Shown: positions 1 to 7,450 of the stretch, one piece after another
How the letters are laid out: each line of letters starts with the position of its first letter
How positions within the stretch are numbered: position 1 is the first letter of the stretch
NCBI GenBank assembly: GCA_017536895.1
Contig: JAFWCN010000017.1
Coordinates: 1 to 64,000 of the forward strand
Origin: Candidatus Saccharimonadota bacterium
GTDB taxonomy: Bacteria > Patescibacteriota > Saccharimonadia > Saccharimonadales > Saccharimonadaceae
Length of the DNA stretch: 64,000 bases
Reading direction: 5' to 3'
Made by a program: the position numbers and the translations under genes
Notes under the pieces: model-generated
Seen by the model: only the letters and a program-made list of their open reading frames with translations
Told to the model about the DNA's origin: nothing
Databases searched by the model: none

Positions 1-282
1 AACTCTACGACTTCAGCCTTAATAAAACTATTACCGCTAGAACTTTCAATGAATGACTTAAATGGCAATGAAAAATATGTATATTTAAATGAATCTCTAC
101 CAACAAATACTTATAGCCCGAAGCATATCGAAGCCGGTGACGTAATGTTATTTGGTGATAACTGTCTCGTAATCTTCTATGAATCATTCGACACAAGTTA
201 TAGTTACTCAAAGATTGGCCATATCGATAACCTGCCAGAACTAAACAGTGAGAGCATTTCTGCGAAACTAAGCCTAGAATAA
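1..282 (+). CDS. Cyclophilin-like fold protein, 5' end outside window
   Basis: The frame is open from base 1 to a TAA at 280-282, giving 93 visible residues, so the true start lies left of the window. An in-frame ATG at 49 is probably internal. The visible C-terminal part (GDVMLFGDNCLVIFYESF, then SYSYSKIGHIDN) matches my memory of the small bacterial cyclophilin-like domain (Cyclophil_like2) found in secreted or cytoplasmic proteins of unknown activity. These usually lack proven prolyl isomerase function. No neighbour suggests a pathway. Confidence is good for the family and low for any activity. Confidence 0.7.
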   Translation, partial: NSTTSALIKLLPLELSMNDLNGNEKYVYLNESLPTNTYSPKHIEAGDVMLFGDNCLVIFYESFDTSYSYSKIGHIDNLPELNSESISAKLSLE

Positions 283-283
283 C

Positions 284-303
284 AAAAAACCGCCTCACGG
301 CGG
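284..303 (-). terminator. Rho-independent terminator of tRNA-Lys
   Basis: On the - strand a CCGCC/GGCGG stem (290-294 with 299-303, 4-nt loop) is followed directly by a run of six T (complement of the A run at 284-289). It lies 20 nt beyond the tRNA 3' end, so it fits as the tRNA transcript terminator. On the + strand there is no T tail, so it would serve the cyclophilin-like gene poorly. Confidence 0.7.
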
Positions 304-322
304 GTTCGATAATTCCTTCATT

Positions 323-399
323 TGGTGAGCCGGGTGGGACTCGAACCCACGACACCAAGCTTAAGAGGCTCGTGCTCTAACCAGCTGAGCTACCGGCCC
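323..399 (-). tRNA. tRNA-Lys (anticodon CTT)
   Basis: The reverse complement folds into a standard cloverleaf: acceptor GGGCCGG with CCGGCTC (one G-U), D stem GCTC/GAGC, anticodon stem CGAGC/GCTTG with loop CTCTTAA, T arm GTGGG-TTCGAGT-CCCAC, discriminator A and an encoded CCA. The anticodon in the loop is CTT, which reads the lysine codon AAG. The gene is 77 nt including CCA. Confidence 0.95.
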
Positions 400-495
400 G
401 CTCACTCAAATTATTATATCACAAAATCGCCAAAACCACAACACCTACCTAGCATATAACCCACGTACTAGATATAAACTATTCAGAAACAAATC

Positions 496-1380
496 CTAAA
501 CTTCAACTAATTCATATTCTCTTTTGCCAAGCCCCAACTTCTCCGCATACGGCAAAATCTCGCGCCCAAGTCTCGAGTCAATCCGTTCTTTCAAAGCCTC
601 CGCACCCGGATCCTTTGACGCCCACACCATATCAATAAACGCTTGATCATTTGCCACCGGATCAACCGACGCCACAATCCCCAAATCCTCCATCACTGGG
701 TCATCCTGCTCCGCATCACAATCGCACGATGTCGAAAGCGCATTCATCACAGTAATATAAACAATTGGTTTTCCCTTTTCTTTAAGATAATCCGCCACCG
801 CCGTCGCAGCTTCCGCCATCGACTCAATAAAATCAATCTGTTCGTTTTTCAAAACCCAACACATTTTTGGACTCTTAGTTTTCCCACATGAATGAATATA
901 TGCCTTACCATTTCGCGATGCAAACCCAATCGACTGATTCTTCAAATTCGCGCCAAATCCCCCCATCATATGCCCCTTACCATGCGCAAGATTCAAAAAC
1001 GAATCATAATTATCAAAATGCGAACCGAGCAAATCGTATTTCAAATGCTTCCCCTTCTCAAACGGAATCTTAATCTCCCCTTCCGCATCCATAATATCAA
1101 CCTCAGCAAACGACGTAAAACTATGCTCCTCCGCCACTTTCATATGATCCGACTCATTATTCCGTGCCCCCGGATAAGCAGTATTACATTCTACAATCGT
1201 TCCCTTCAAACCTTTAACAAACGGTCCAATGAGATCCGCCTTCAAATATCCTTTTGCCCCCTTTTCACCTGTCGATACTTTCACACCAACCTTGCCAGGT
1301 AATTCCACCTTCAAAGCATCAAATACTTTCTGTAATCCTTCAGGTGTAATCTCTTTTGTAAAATAAACTTTCGCCGTCAT
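496..1380 (-). CDS. DUF362 domain-containing protein
   Basis: The 294-residue product matches the DUF362 family, proteins of unresolved function often found near iron-sulfur or redox genes. Visible features are a cysteine/aspartate motif STSCDCD at about residues 216-222, a glycine-rich GGFGANLK near 140 and conserved HSCGK near 163. No CxxCxxC ferredoxin module is present, unlike longer DUF362 members, so this is the short form. The ATG is chosen because AGGAGG lies just upstream, overlapping the stop of the preceding TM2 gene. The 8-nt gap implies co-transcription with that gene. The function remains unknown. Confidence 0.8.
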   Translation of the reverse strand: MTAKVYFTKEITPEGLQKVFDALKVELPGKVGVKVSTGEKGAKGYLKADLIGPFVKGLKGTIVECNTAYPGARNNESDHMKVAEEHSFTSFAEVDIMDAEGEIKIPFEKGKHLKYDLLGSHFDNYDSFLNLAHGKGHMMGGFGANLKNQSIGFASRNGKAYIHSCGKTKSPKMCWVLKNEQIDFIESMAEAATAVADYLKEKGKPIVYITVMNALSTSCDCDAEQDDPVMEDLGIVASVDPVANDQAFIDMVWASKDPGAEALKERIDSRLGREILPYAEKLGLGKREYELVEV

Positions 1381-1388
1381 TTTTCCTC

Positions 1389-1835
1389 CTATTTAATATA
1401 ATTACCATTTGCATCAAAAGTGATATCTTCCACATTCCCATACGAAGAACCATAGGCCTTAGAAAGTGCGATAATCCAATCCGCCAGATACCAAATTCCA
1501 AGTGTCAACCAACCAAACAAAATTTTACAAATGCCAGTTCCAATCTGCCCACGCATAAATCTATCCAGCCCAATGTTTCCTAGCAAAAACGCACCAACCC
1601 ACACAAACACGTGCTTATTAATCTTCTTGTTCCCCTTCGCATCCGTTTCGTAAATTCCATCAATCGACGAACCACTTCGTGTTACGATATAATCCTTCCC
1701 GTCCTTATAAACTTTGACCTTGTCACCCTCCTTCGGGTTATCATAATTCACGGCCGATAAAGACACTGTCACGACCTTCCCATCGTCGTTGCCAATCTTC
1801 ACCTTATCTCCATCAATTTTCAAAATTTCCGCCAT
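1389..1835 (-). CDS. TM2 domain membrane protein
   Basis: 148 residues. Residues 1-55 form a small beta-rich, KOW/SH3-like stretch (ILKIDGDKVKIGNDDGKVV). Residues 75-125 are a TM2 module: two hydrophobic helices flanking GLDRFMRGQ, which corresponds to the G-x-HRFYLG-type turn of TM2 proteins. Function of TM2 proteins in bacteria is unknown. The start has a GAAGGAG ribosome site, and a TATAAT lies further upstream near 1855. It is the first gene of a two-gene unit with the DUF362 gene. Confidence 0.8.
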   Translation of the reverse strand: MAEILKIDGDKVKIGNDDGKVVTVSLSAVNYDNPKEGDKVKVYKDGKDYIVTRSGSSIDGIYETDAKGNKKINKHVFVWVGAFLLGNIGLDRFMRGQIGTGICKILFGWLTLGIWYLADWIIALSKAYGSSYGNVEDITFDANGNYIK

Positions 1836-1883
1836 ATTTCACTCCTTCAAATTATCTTATTATTATAATATCATAAAATAAAG

Positions 1884-1889
1884 TATAAT
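1884..1889 (+). promoter_or_regulatory. -10 box placed for a leaderless transcript
   Basis: TATAAT ends 6 nt before the ATG at 1896, with no Shine-Dalgarno between them. Transcription would start on or within a base or two of the A of the start codon. Confidence 0.6.
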
Positions 1890-1895
1890 ATACCT

Positions 1896-2186
1896 ATGGA
1901 CAGTACTAAAACAAAAGAGCTCGAAGAACGAATCGCAAAACTCGAATCAGAAATCAAACAAATCAAAGCTCGCAATCACAAAGTTGAAGGCGACAAAGCT
2001 TGGGAAACATCCTGGCTCCGCAGAATACTAATTATAATTTTCACTTATATCTTCGCGGTATTATGGCTCACACTTGCTGACACAGCAAATCCGTTTCTTG
2101 GCGCCATCGTCCCCTGCGCTGGTTTCCTGCTTTCAACTCTCACCATCTATTCAGTCAAGTCAATCTATATCAAGAATCGCAAATAA
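1896..2186 (+). CDS. Small coiled-coil two-helix membrane protein
   Basis: 96 residues. Residues about 5-30 are a charged heptad-like helix (KELEERIAKLESEIKQIKA). Two hydrophobic segments follow at about 42-62 and 68-88, joined by a short NPFLGAIVP loop, with a basic end. I do not recognise a named family, although the second half resembles small membrane proteins seen in many bacteria. Expression is probably leaderless. The gene converges with the hypothetical gene ending at 2232. Confidence 0.65.
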   Translation: MDSTKTKELEERIAKLESEIKQIKARNHKVEGDKAWETSWLRRILIIIFTYIFAVLWLTLADTANPFLGAIVPCAGFLLSTLTIYSVKSIYIKNRK

Positions 2187-2209
2187 TTACTTCTTTTGAG
2201 CCAATCATC

Positions 2210-2240
2210 GTAAATAATCGTAAATGATTATTTACTTTTT
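2210..2240. terminator. Bidirectional terminator hairpin
   Basis: A perfect 10-bp inverted repeat GTAAATAATC/GATTATTTAC (2210-2219 with 2226-2235, 6-nt loop) sits between two convergent genes and overlaps the stop codon of the - strand gene. A short T run follows on the + strand. The stem is AT-rich, so it may be weak. Confidence 0.55.
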
Positions 2241-2675
2241 GTCTTTCTTCTTCCCAAAGAGCTTACCGAGATGTCCAAGGTAGCTCGCCTTTTGTCCAAT
2301 ATCAATCGCATCTCCCACTACTGGAATATCACGCGCAATATCAGAAGCTTTTTGATGCACCGCCGCTCGCGTCGGCACTACGTTATTAACGGCTTGATCA
2401 ATTGCACTTTCAAGCGCACCTACCGCCGCACCTTTAGCTGCATTTGCTTTCGCACCCTTCGTTGCAATCTCCGTAAATAAATCCATGTATTTTTGGTTAA
2501 GCGGACTTTTTTGAAACTCTGTTTCAAACTCCCCCACATCTTTGCATTTCTTCCCTAACTTCTCGATGTCAGCAAACAGCGCATCAATCTTTTTCTGCAT
2601 TCCAGCGTCAATCTTAAAACTCGCAGCAAACGCATCCTTCCTAGCATCAATACTCTTTTTGATATTACTATCCAT
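2232..2675 (-). CDS. Hypothetical protein, helical, no recognised domain
   Basis: 147 residues, mainly helical, lysine- and alanine-rich, with no signal peptide. The middle (residues about 70-95) is an alanine/glycine-rich weakly hydrophobic stretch (KGAKANAAKGAAVGALESA) and the tail is very basic (GKKKDKK). A GGGAG ribosome site supports the ATG at 2675. I do not recognise the family. It stands alone between convergent and divergent neighbours. Confidence 0.55.
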   Translation of the reverse strand: MDSNIKKSIDARKDAFAASFKIDAGMQKKIDALFADIEKLGKKCKDVGEFETEFQKSPLNQKYMDLFTEIATKGAKANAAKGAAVGALESAIDQAVNNVVPTRAAVHQKASDIARDIPVVGDAIDIGQKASYLGHLGKLFGKKKDKK

Positions 2676-2787
2676 AATTAGCTCCCTTTTTATAATATAT
2701 ATTATATTATAAAACTATCAAACTCAAAATCTCTCATACGTAATTACCTCAAGTTCATCATGTTTAATAACTAAAACAGATTAACAT

Positions 2788-2816
2788 TTTACAAAATTGT
2801 CAAAGAATGATATAAT
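2788..2816 (+). promoter_or_regulatory. Sigma70-type promoter of the radical SAM gene
   Basis: TTTACA (2788-2793), a 17-bp spacer and TATAAT (2811-2816). A leader of about 30 nt follows, with GGAGGTG as ribosome site before the ATG at 2856. Unlike many promoters in this window it makes a conventional 5' leader. Confidence 0.7.
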
Positions 2817-2855
2817 ATTAAAAAGGGTAGTGCACATTAAAATGGAGGTGATTTT

Positions 2856-4193
2856 ATGCTCGTATCGGATTATTTTCAGTCCGTTCCTTATGATAAAGAA
2901 TTATCTACTATTTGGCATTCAATTTTCGGTAGACCAATGCTTGTCCCCGGCTTTCTAGTAGATCATCTACTAAAAGCCAGAGAACAAAAAATCGATCCAG
3001 ACATCATCACAGAATTTGATAAAGAAGTTTTTGACATTCTGGAAGAAGCACACATCATCGTGTCTTCTAAAAAGCAAGAAGAAACAGATATCCACAATCT
3101 TTTTTTGACACACAATAATCGCGGTCAAAACAAAGTCAAGTATCTGTCCCTCATCATGAGCGAAGAATGTCCTTTTCGCTGCACTTATTGCATCCATTTT
3201 GCAAATTCAAAACATTATTATAATCCAGAAAAAATGATGTCTGAAGAAACCGCAAAACGTAGTATTGACGAATATCTCAAAGCTATCACAAAAAACCACA
3301 CTGACGAAGCTTATATTAACTTTGGCGGTGGTGAACCATTGTTGAACTATAAAACCATCGAAAAGCTTCTTCCGTACATAAATGATTATCGGAAAAAGCT
3401 AAATATCCCCATCAAGATTGGCCTCAACACCAACCTTGCTCTGCTAACCAAAGAAATGGCAAAAACGTTCATCAAATACGATGTGATAGTCGCAGCCAGC
3501 TTAGACGGCACGAAACACGGAAATGATCAAGTCCGTCTCACAAAAAACCTGGCAGGCACCTATGATCAAATTATCCGTGGATTCAATATCCTTGAAGAAC
3601 TAGGGCGCCCATTAAAAAGCTTTGCGATGACAGTCACGGAAGCAAATTTTGCTGACGTTGATACCACGATTGTCGACTGGGCAAAATCCAAAAACATGGA
3701 TGAAATCCGCATCGATATTGATATCGTCGGCATGGTAGATGTACCAATCAGCAAAATCATAGAACAACTCAAAACAGTTCGTGCTTATGCCAAAACTAAA
3801 GGTATTTCTGTCATTGGCTTCTGGTCTAGACCAGCCGAGAATCTCGGACTTCTCCCAGAAAACGATGACATCGGTTTTTGTGGTGGAGAAAGAGGTAATT
3901 CGGTATGCGTTGCGCCAAGTGGTCAAGTATTCCCTTGCGGATACAGCAATTACCAAATGGGCAACTACGGCGACATCTCTCATATCGAAAACCAAGAATC
4001 CTACCAACAGCTTTTAAAACATCGAGATTTAAATAATCTCAAAGAATGCCGAAAATGTCCTATTTTAGGATTCTGCCGAGGTGGATGTCTCATCACCAAA
4101 GAGGCTAACGAGACCACCGAAAAACAATCATCGATGTGCCAACTCTATGTCGAGATGACAAAGGCAATTATTGCTGAATCAATCGAGGCATAA
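2856..4193 (+). CDS. Radical SAM/SPASM peptide maturase
   Basis: 445 residues. Residues 1-85 are an N-terminal segment that could act in peptide recognition. The radical SAM core begins with C105-x3-C109-x2-C112, which binds the SAM-cleaving 4Fe-4S cluster, and carries GGGEP at 157-161. The C-terminal SPASM region has Cys342, 351, 361, 398, 401, 407, 411 and 428, including the CX2CX5CX3C pattern, enough for two auxiliary Fe-S clusters. Such enzymes install thioether or carbon-carbon crosslinks in ribosomal peptides. A 30-codon peptide gene follows 34 bp downstream with a strong ribosome site and then a terminator, which supports a RiPP maturase role. The exact crosslink type is not predictable from sequence alone. 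Confidence 0.85.
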   Translation: MLVSDYFQSVPYDKELSTIWHSIFGRPMLVPGFLVDHLLKAREQKIDPDIITEFDKEVFDILEEAHIIVSSKKQEETDIHNLFLTHNNRGQNKVKYLSLIMSEECPFRCTYCIHFANSKHYYNPEKMMSEETAKRSIDEYLKAITKNHTDEAYINFGGGEPLLNYKTIEKLLPYINDYRKKLNIPIKIGLNTNLALLTKEMAKTFIKYDVIVAASLDGTKHGNDQVRLTKNLAGTYDQIIRGFNILEELGRPLKSFAMTVTEANFADVDTTIVDWAKSKNMDEIRIDIDIVGMVDVPISKIIEQLKTVRAYAKTKGISVIGFWSRPAENLGLLPENDDIGFCGGERGNSVCVAPSGQVFPCGYSNYQMGNYGDISHIENQESYQQLLKHRDLNNLKECRKCPILGFCRGGCLITKEANETTEKQSSMCQLYVEMTKAIIAESIEA

Positions 4194-4227
4194 GTTCAGC
4201 ATAAATCACACGAAAGGAGGATACGTC

Positions 4228-4320
4228 ATGAAAAAGACACTTAAAAAGCCTGTGATCATTAAAAAGATCAAGATGCCGGTCGTTTCAATGACCTGTCAGA
4301 GACCAAGCAACTGCCACTAG
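4228..4320 (+). CDS. Candidate RiPP precursor peptide
   Basis: A 30-residue ORF with an ideal AAAGGAGG site (4213-4220) 7 nt before its ATG. Residues 1-17 are strongly basic and leader-like (MKKTLKKPVIIKKIKM). The C-terminal part, residues 18-30 (VVSMTCQRPSNCH), holds the only two cysteines, C23 and C29, five residues apart. It lies 34 bp after a SPASM radical SAM gene and just before a terminator. Size, cysteine placement and context fit a substrate peptide for that enzyme. No peptidase or exporter is adjacent. The precursor role is inferred. Confidence 0.7.
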   Translation: MKKTLKKPVIIKKIKMPVVSMTCQRPSNCH

Positions 4321-4349
4321 TACTTAGGTCTTAGACAAATCCAACTTAT

Positions 4350-4376
4350 GGCGGTTCTTTACGAATCGCCATTTTT
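4350..4376 (+). terminator. Terminator of the RiPP unit
   Basis: A 7-bp stem GGCGGTT/AATCGCC (4350-4356 with 4364-4370, one G-U pair, 7-nt loop) is followed by ATTTTTATT. It closes the maturase-peptide transcript and lies before the next gene's own -10 box. Confidence 0.8.
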
Positions 4377-4380
4377 ATTG

Positions 4381-4386
4381 TATTAT
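4381..4386 (+). promoter_or_regulatory. -10 box of the nucleotidyltransferase gene
   Basis: TATTAT ends 6 nt before the ATG at 4393 and no ribosome site is present, matching the leaderless pattern seen elsewhere. It also argues against an upstream ATG at 4348, which lies inside the terminator. Confidence 0.5.
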
Positions 4387-4392
4387 ATTTAT

Positions 4393-5055
4393 ATGAATCC
4401 AAACGTTAAATCCATCCTAGAAATAATCAAATCACAATATAGCCATATCGACACCATTCTAGTTTTTGGCTCCGCAATTACACCAGAATGGACCGATAAG
4501 TCCGATATCGATATATTTCTAATCGACGATTCCTTTCAAGATTCTCGCTCCGAAAAAACTATCGATGACATAACCGTAGAGTTTCAAGAAGACAATCTTG
4601 AAAACATCAAAAACAACATCGAACTAGAACGCGGCAATCTTCTCCATCGCAATCTCTCCACAATGATTGCAACTTCCGAAATCGTCTCAACGAAATCTTT
4701 CGCCAAACTCAAAGAATTAAAAACACTAGCAAACGACGTTCTTTCTTCCGCACCTAATTACAATGATGAAGACATCAAGATGTGGCGCTATTCGATCACC
4801 GATTATCTAGAAAAAGCTGAAAAAGACATCGCCCGTGATGACAATATAGCTTTTTATATCGATGTCCATTACGTTCTTCAAAATGCACTTGAATTCTCTC
4901 TAGCCACCCATAACACCTACATGCCACAACCTAAACATCTAACCAAACTCCTCGCCGAAAAAGATCCAGAGCTACTAGAGATTTGGCAAAACTATCTCAA
5001 TGCCACAGACTTAAAATCCAAATTATCAATTCTCTCAAAGCTCAGTTCAAGATAA
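4393..5055 (+). CDS. Nucleotidyltransferase with helical C-terminal domain
   Basis: 220 residues from the ATG at 4393. The N-terminal half has the minimal nucleotidyltransferase signature: FGS at 25-27 followed by D38-x-D40 (KSDIDIF), the metal-binding pair that transfers a nucleotide to a small molecule, protein or RNA. The C-terminal half (about 115-220) is all helical and HEPN-like in appearance. Such two-domain proteins include antibiotic adenylyltransferases and MNT antitoxins; the substrate here cannot be told. The in-frame ATG 45 bp upstream overlaps the preceding terminator and was rejected. It converges with the DUF2268 gene across 46 bp. Confidence 0.7.
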   Translation: MNPNVKSILEIIKSQYSHIDTILVFGSAITPEWTDKSDIDIFLIDDSFQDSRSEKTIDDITVEFQEDNLENIKNNIELERGNLLHRNLSTMIATSEIVSTKSFAKLKELKTLANDVLSSAPNYNDEDIKMWRYSITDYLEKAEKDIARDDNIAFYIDVHYVLQNALEFSLATHNTYMPQPKHLTKLLAEKDPELLEIWQNYLNATDLKSKLSILSKLSSR

Positions 5056-5101
5056 TAAAGCTTGACTATTGCTAGCCAATCAAATAATGTGGCACTGCCT
5101 T

Positions 5102-5752
5102 TTACAAAACCACCCGAAACTCATCATACTTATCAGCAAAAACATCCTCAATCTTCTTCCCAGTCTTTTCAAGATATTTCTTCACCAAATAAAACCCTAA
5201 CGAATACCCAGACCAACGCGGGAGTTCTCCCACTCCTTTATAAAAAATATCATTATAATCAAAATCCTCAGCATCAAGTTGCCCTCGCAAAATACCAAGT
5301 ATCCTTTCAATTTCCTCATCACTTCTTTCAAGAATCGTCTTGATAAACAATGTTTTCTCTTCTCTATCTTTCACGAACTCCACCTCAAAACAAGTAGCAA
5401 TCCCCTCACTAATCATACATTTAAAAAGAGTGTTCGCCCATTCATCATTTTTACCCCACCTGCTAACATGACATATTTCATGCACAATTGTTTCAGAAAT
5501 ATAATTCTTCGTAGCATGATTCTCATCAATCGCAAATTCAATAAAATCAAAAGCCCTTGCTCTCCCACCAACTCCATCTTCCGGAATAACATATTCATTC
5601 AACCGATTCGTCACCAACAAATCAATATCCCAATCCACCTTAAGCAAAGGAAAAGCAAAACTCTCAGCCTCCTTCACCGCATCAACAATCATCTCCTTGC
5701 TCCCAACAAGATTCCCATTCGCCTCAGTCATTAATATATTAATCTCACTCAT
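5102..5752 (-). CDS. DUF2268-type putative zinc metallopeptidase
   Basis: 216 residues, consistent in length and layout with DUF2268, a predicted Zn-dependent protease family. The zincin motif HEICH lies at residues 91-95 and a downstream SEGIA at about 115-119 provides the likely third ligand glutamate (E116). No signal peptide or membrane segment is visible, so it is probably cytoplasmic. A TATAAT ends 10 nt before the ATG with no clear Shine-Dalgarno. It is a single gene convergent with the nucleotidyltransferase. Substrate unknown. Confidence 0.75.
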   Translation of the reverse strand: MSEINILMTEANGNLVGSKEMIVDAVKEAESFAFPLLKVDWDIDLLVTNRLNEYVIPEDGVGGRARAFDFIEFAIDENHATKNYISETIVHEICHVSRWGKNDEWANTLFKCMISEGIATCFEVEFVKDREEKTLFIKTILERSDEEIERILGILRGQLDAEDFDYNDIFYKGVGELPRWSGYSLGFYLVKKYLEKTGKKIEDVFADKYDEFRVVL

Positions 5753-5813
5753 ACTCTAAATAATTATACTATTAGAAAAAACTAAATGAAACCCATGCTC
5801 CATTATTTTCTTC

Positions 5814-6575
5814 TTATTTTTCGAAAATAAATAAATACTCATGCGCTAACAATAGAAAATTATATTTAATGCTATTCGTCTTCCAATAACCAGTAGCACG
5901 GCAGTTATGTTGTTCTTTTAAAATGATTTCTTTGAGTTTGAAGCCGGCTTCTTCAAAAACTTGCATAGTTTTAAAGCTTAAGGGGACTACATGACCTTTT
6001 TGCCGAGTGTCGCCCATTAGAATTGCACAGAATCTTTCAGGTTTTAATACTCGATAGCTTTCTGATGCTACGTCTCTCATTTCTTTAAGAAAGTCATCAA
6101 CTTTGAAGTTTGATAGGTCTTGTGGGATATCCTGATCTTCGCTGTAATGAATGATATTAGCATACGGAGGGTGCGTACATATCAAATCGATGCTTTCGTC
6201 TGGGATTGGCTTGAGCTTGCGAGCATCGCATTTAGAGATTTTAACTATTCCATTTGCGCCGTCATGTTTGAATTTGATTTTTTCGCGGCAACGTTTAAGT
6301 GCAACCGGATTAATATCCATTCCAATTATATTACGGTTTAATAGTTTTGCTTCTACTAAAGTAGTGCCACCGCCGGCAAATTGATCTAATACCCAATCAC
6401 CTTCTTTTGAATAGCGAAGCAGAATGTTTCGCGGAATATATGGCGACCAATTTCCGCGCCATTTTGCATCGTGTGTAGCCCAATTACCACGGTTAGGGAA
6501 ACTCCAAACGCTAGTCATTTCTAACTCGAAATCGTCTGGCCCCCACTTCTTTATTTCCTTCTTTTTATCGGGCAT
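5814..6575 (-). CDS. DNA methyltransferase, second methylase of the DpnII-like system
   Basis: 253 residues. The SAM-binding motif DQFAGGGTT is at 64-72, followed by IIGMDINP, and the catalytic THPPY motif is at 134-138. That motif is typical of N4-cytosine/N6-adenine methylases. The order (SAM motif first, then catalytic motif) differs from the classic DpnA methylase, which has DPPY first, so it is not a simple dpnA orthologue. It starts 5 bp after the stop of the DpnII-like nuclease gene, so the two are co-transcribed. It probably modifies the same or a related site to protect DNA. The third-gene position echoes the three-gene DpnII operon. Confidence 0.8.
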   Translation of the reverse strand: MPDKKKEIKKWGPDDFELEMTSVWSFPNRGNWATHDAKWRGNWSPYIPRNILLRYSKEGDWVLDQFAGGGTTLVEAKLLNRNIIGMDINPVALKRCREKIKFKHDGANGIVKISKCDARKLKPIPDESIDLICTHPPYANIIHYSEDQDIPQDLSNFKVDDFLKEMRDVASESYRVLKPERFCAILMGDTRQKGHVVPLSFKTMQVFEEAGFKLKEIILKEQHNCRATGYWKTNSIKYNFLLLAHEYLFIFEK

Positions 6576-6580
6576 ATAGG

Positions 6581-7435
6581 CTAAAACCTCTCAATTACGC
6601 CGTTCTCAAGGTCGTTTATATTATAGATGTCATCTAACACGTCAAAAGTCTCTTCTAGATTATTCTTAGCGCTATTCCAGCCCTTGCCATCAGTAAACCA
6701 AACAAACTTGAAGCCATCTATCATTTTAGCCTCAAGTGCAAGTGTCTTGTAGCTACGAGCCGTTTCATTAAGTTTAGAGCCGCCACTACCATAGAAATTG
6801 GTCTCAATTCCGTAAATGTTGCTACTAGTTTTAATTACGAAATCAAATCGTTTTTCAGTCTTACCTTGATTAGAAATAGCAGAGAGATTGATATCCCATA
6901 CTTTTTCAATTTCGCTAAGGTTCATTTCTTTAATGTAATTTTTGCCTTTGATGTAGCCAGCTTTCTGGATGTATCCTTCTACGAGATTTTCCATTAAGTG
7001 ACCGCCACGATTCTTGCGACCGTTAGAATCTAGGCCGGTTTCTACTCCAGTAGCATAATCGACTAGGTTGTTAATGATGTGGTTTGAAATAAGATCAAAA
7101 AGACCAGTTTTTCGCATGAAGGTTTTGTATTGTTCGATAGAATAATTTATCTTTTTAAAGTCATAGTTGTATTCGCCGTCTTCATCTATTGCGTAGATTT
7201 CGTTAGAACGGACCGCTAGTAGAATAGGAATGCATTTTAGTGTTTCTGGATAATCTTTGATTATTTTTTCGAAGTCATTTTCGATATCGTGTGAGCCTAC
7301 GAGTGAGTTCAATATATTAAGTTGAACTTTTATCGCGTCAACATTTTGATGCACTTTCTTAAAATCGATATAGTAGCCATAATTAGCAATACTCTCTCGA
7401 AACTCCCCCAACCATTCGTTAAAATTCCTTTTCAT
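6581..7435 (-). CDS. dpnII: Type II restriction endonuclease, DpnII family (GATC)
   Basis: 284 residues with strong collinear resemblance to R.DpnII: near-identical blocks include VDYATGVETGLDSNGRKNR (about 125-143), KRFDFVIK (195-202) and GSKLNETARSYK (219-230). D198 and E211, in RFDFVIK and the IETNFY strand, are in the right place for the catalytic acidic residues. The family cuts unmethylated GATC. The gene sits between two methylase genes with 15-bp and 5-bp gaps. The symbol follows the family name and is not a proven specificity. Confidence 0.9.
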   Translation of the reverse strand: MKRNFNEWLGEFRESIANYGYYIDFKKVHQNVDAIKVQLNILNSLVGSHDIENDFEKIIKDYPETLKCIPILLAVRSNEIYAIDEDGEYNYDFKKINYSIEQYKTFMRKTGLFDLISNHIINNLVDYATGVETGLDSNGRKNRGGHLMENLVEGYIQKAGYIKGKNYIKEMNLSEIEKVWDINLSAISNQGKTEKRFDFVIKTSSNIYGIETNFYGSGGSKLNETARSYKTLALEAKMIDGFKFVWFTDGKGWNSAKNNLEETFDVLDDIYNINDLENGVIERF

Positions 7436-7450
7436 TTTATTGTCCTTTCT

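Noticed and set aside
888-1302. Plus-strand frames inside the DUF362 gene
   Set aside because: They are antisense shadows of a recognised protein, with low-complexity composition and no ribosome sites.
3566-4007. Antisense frames in the radical SAM gene
   Set aside because: The sense frame carries all Fe-S motifs; the antisense frames have no signals.
4348-4392. Longer start for the nucleotidyltransferase gene
   Set aside because: The extra codons lie inside the hairpin and T run of the preceding terminator, and a -10 box is placed for the ATG at 4393.
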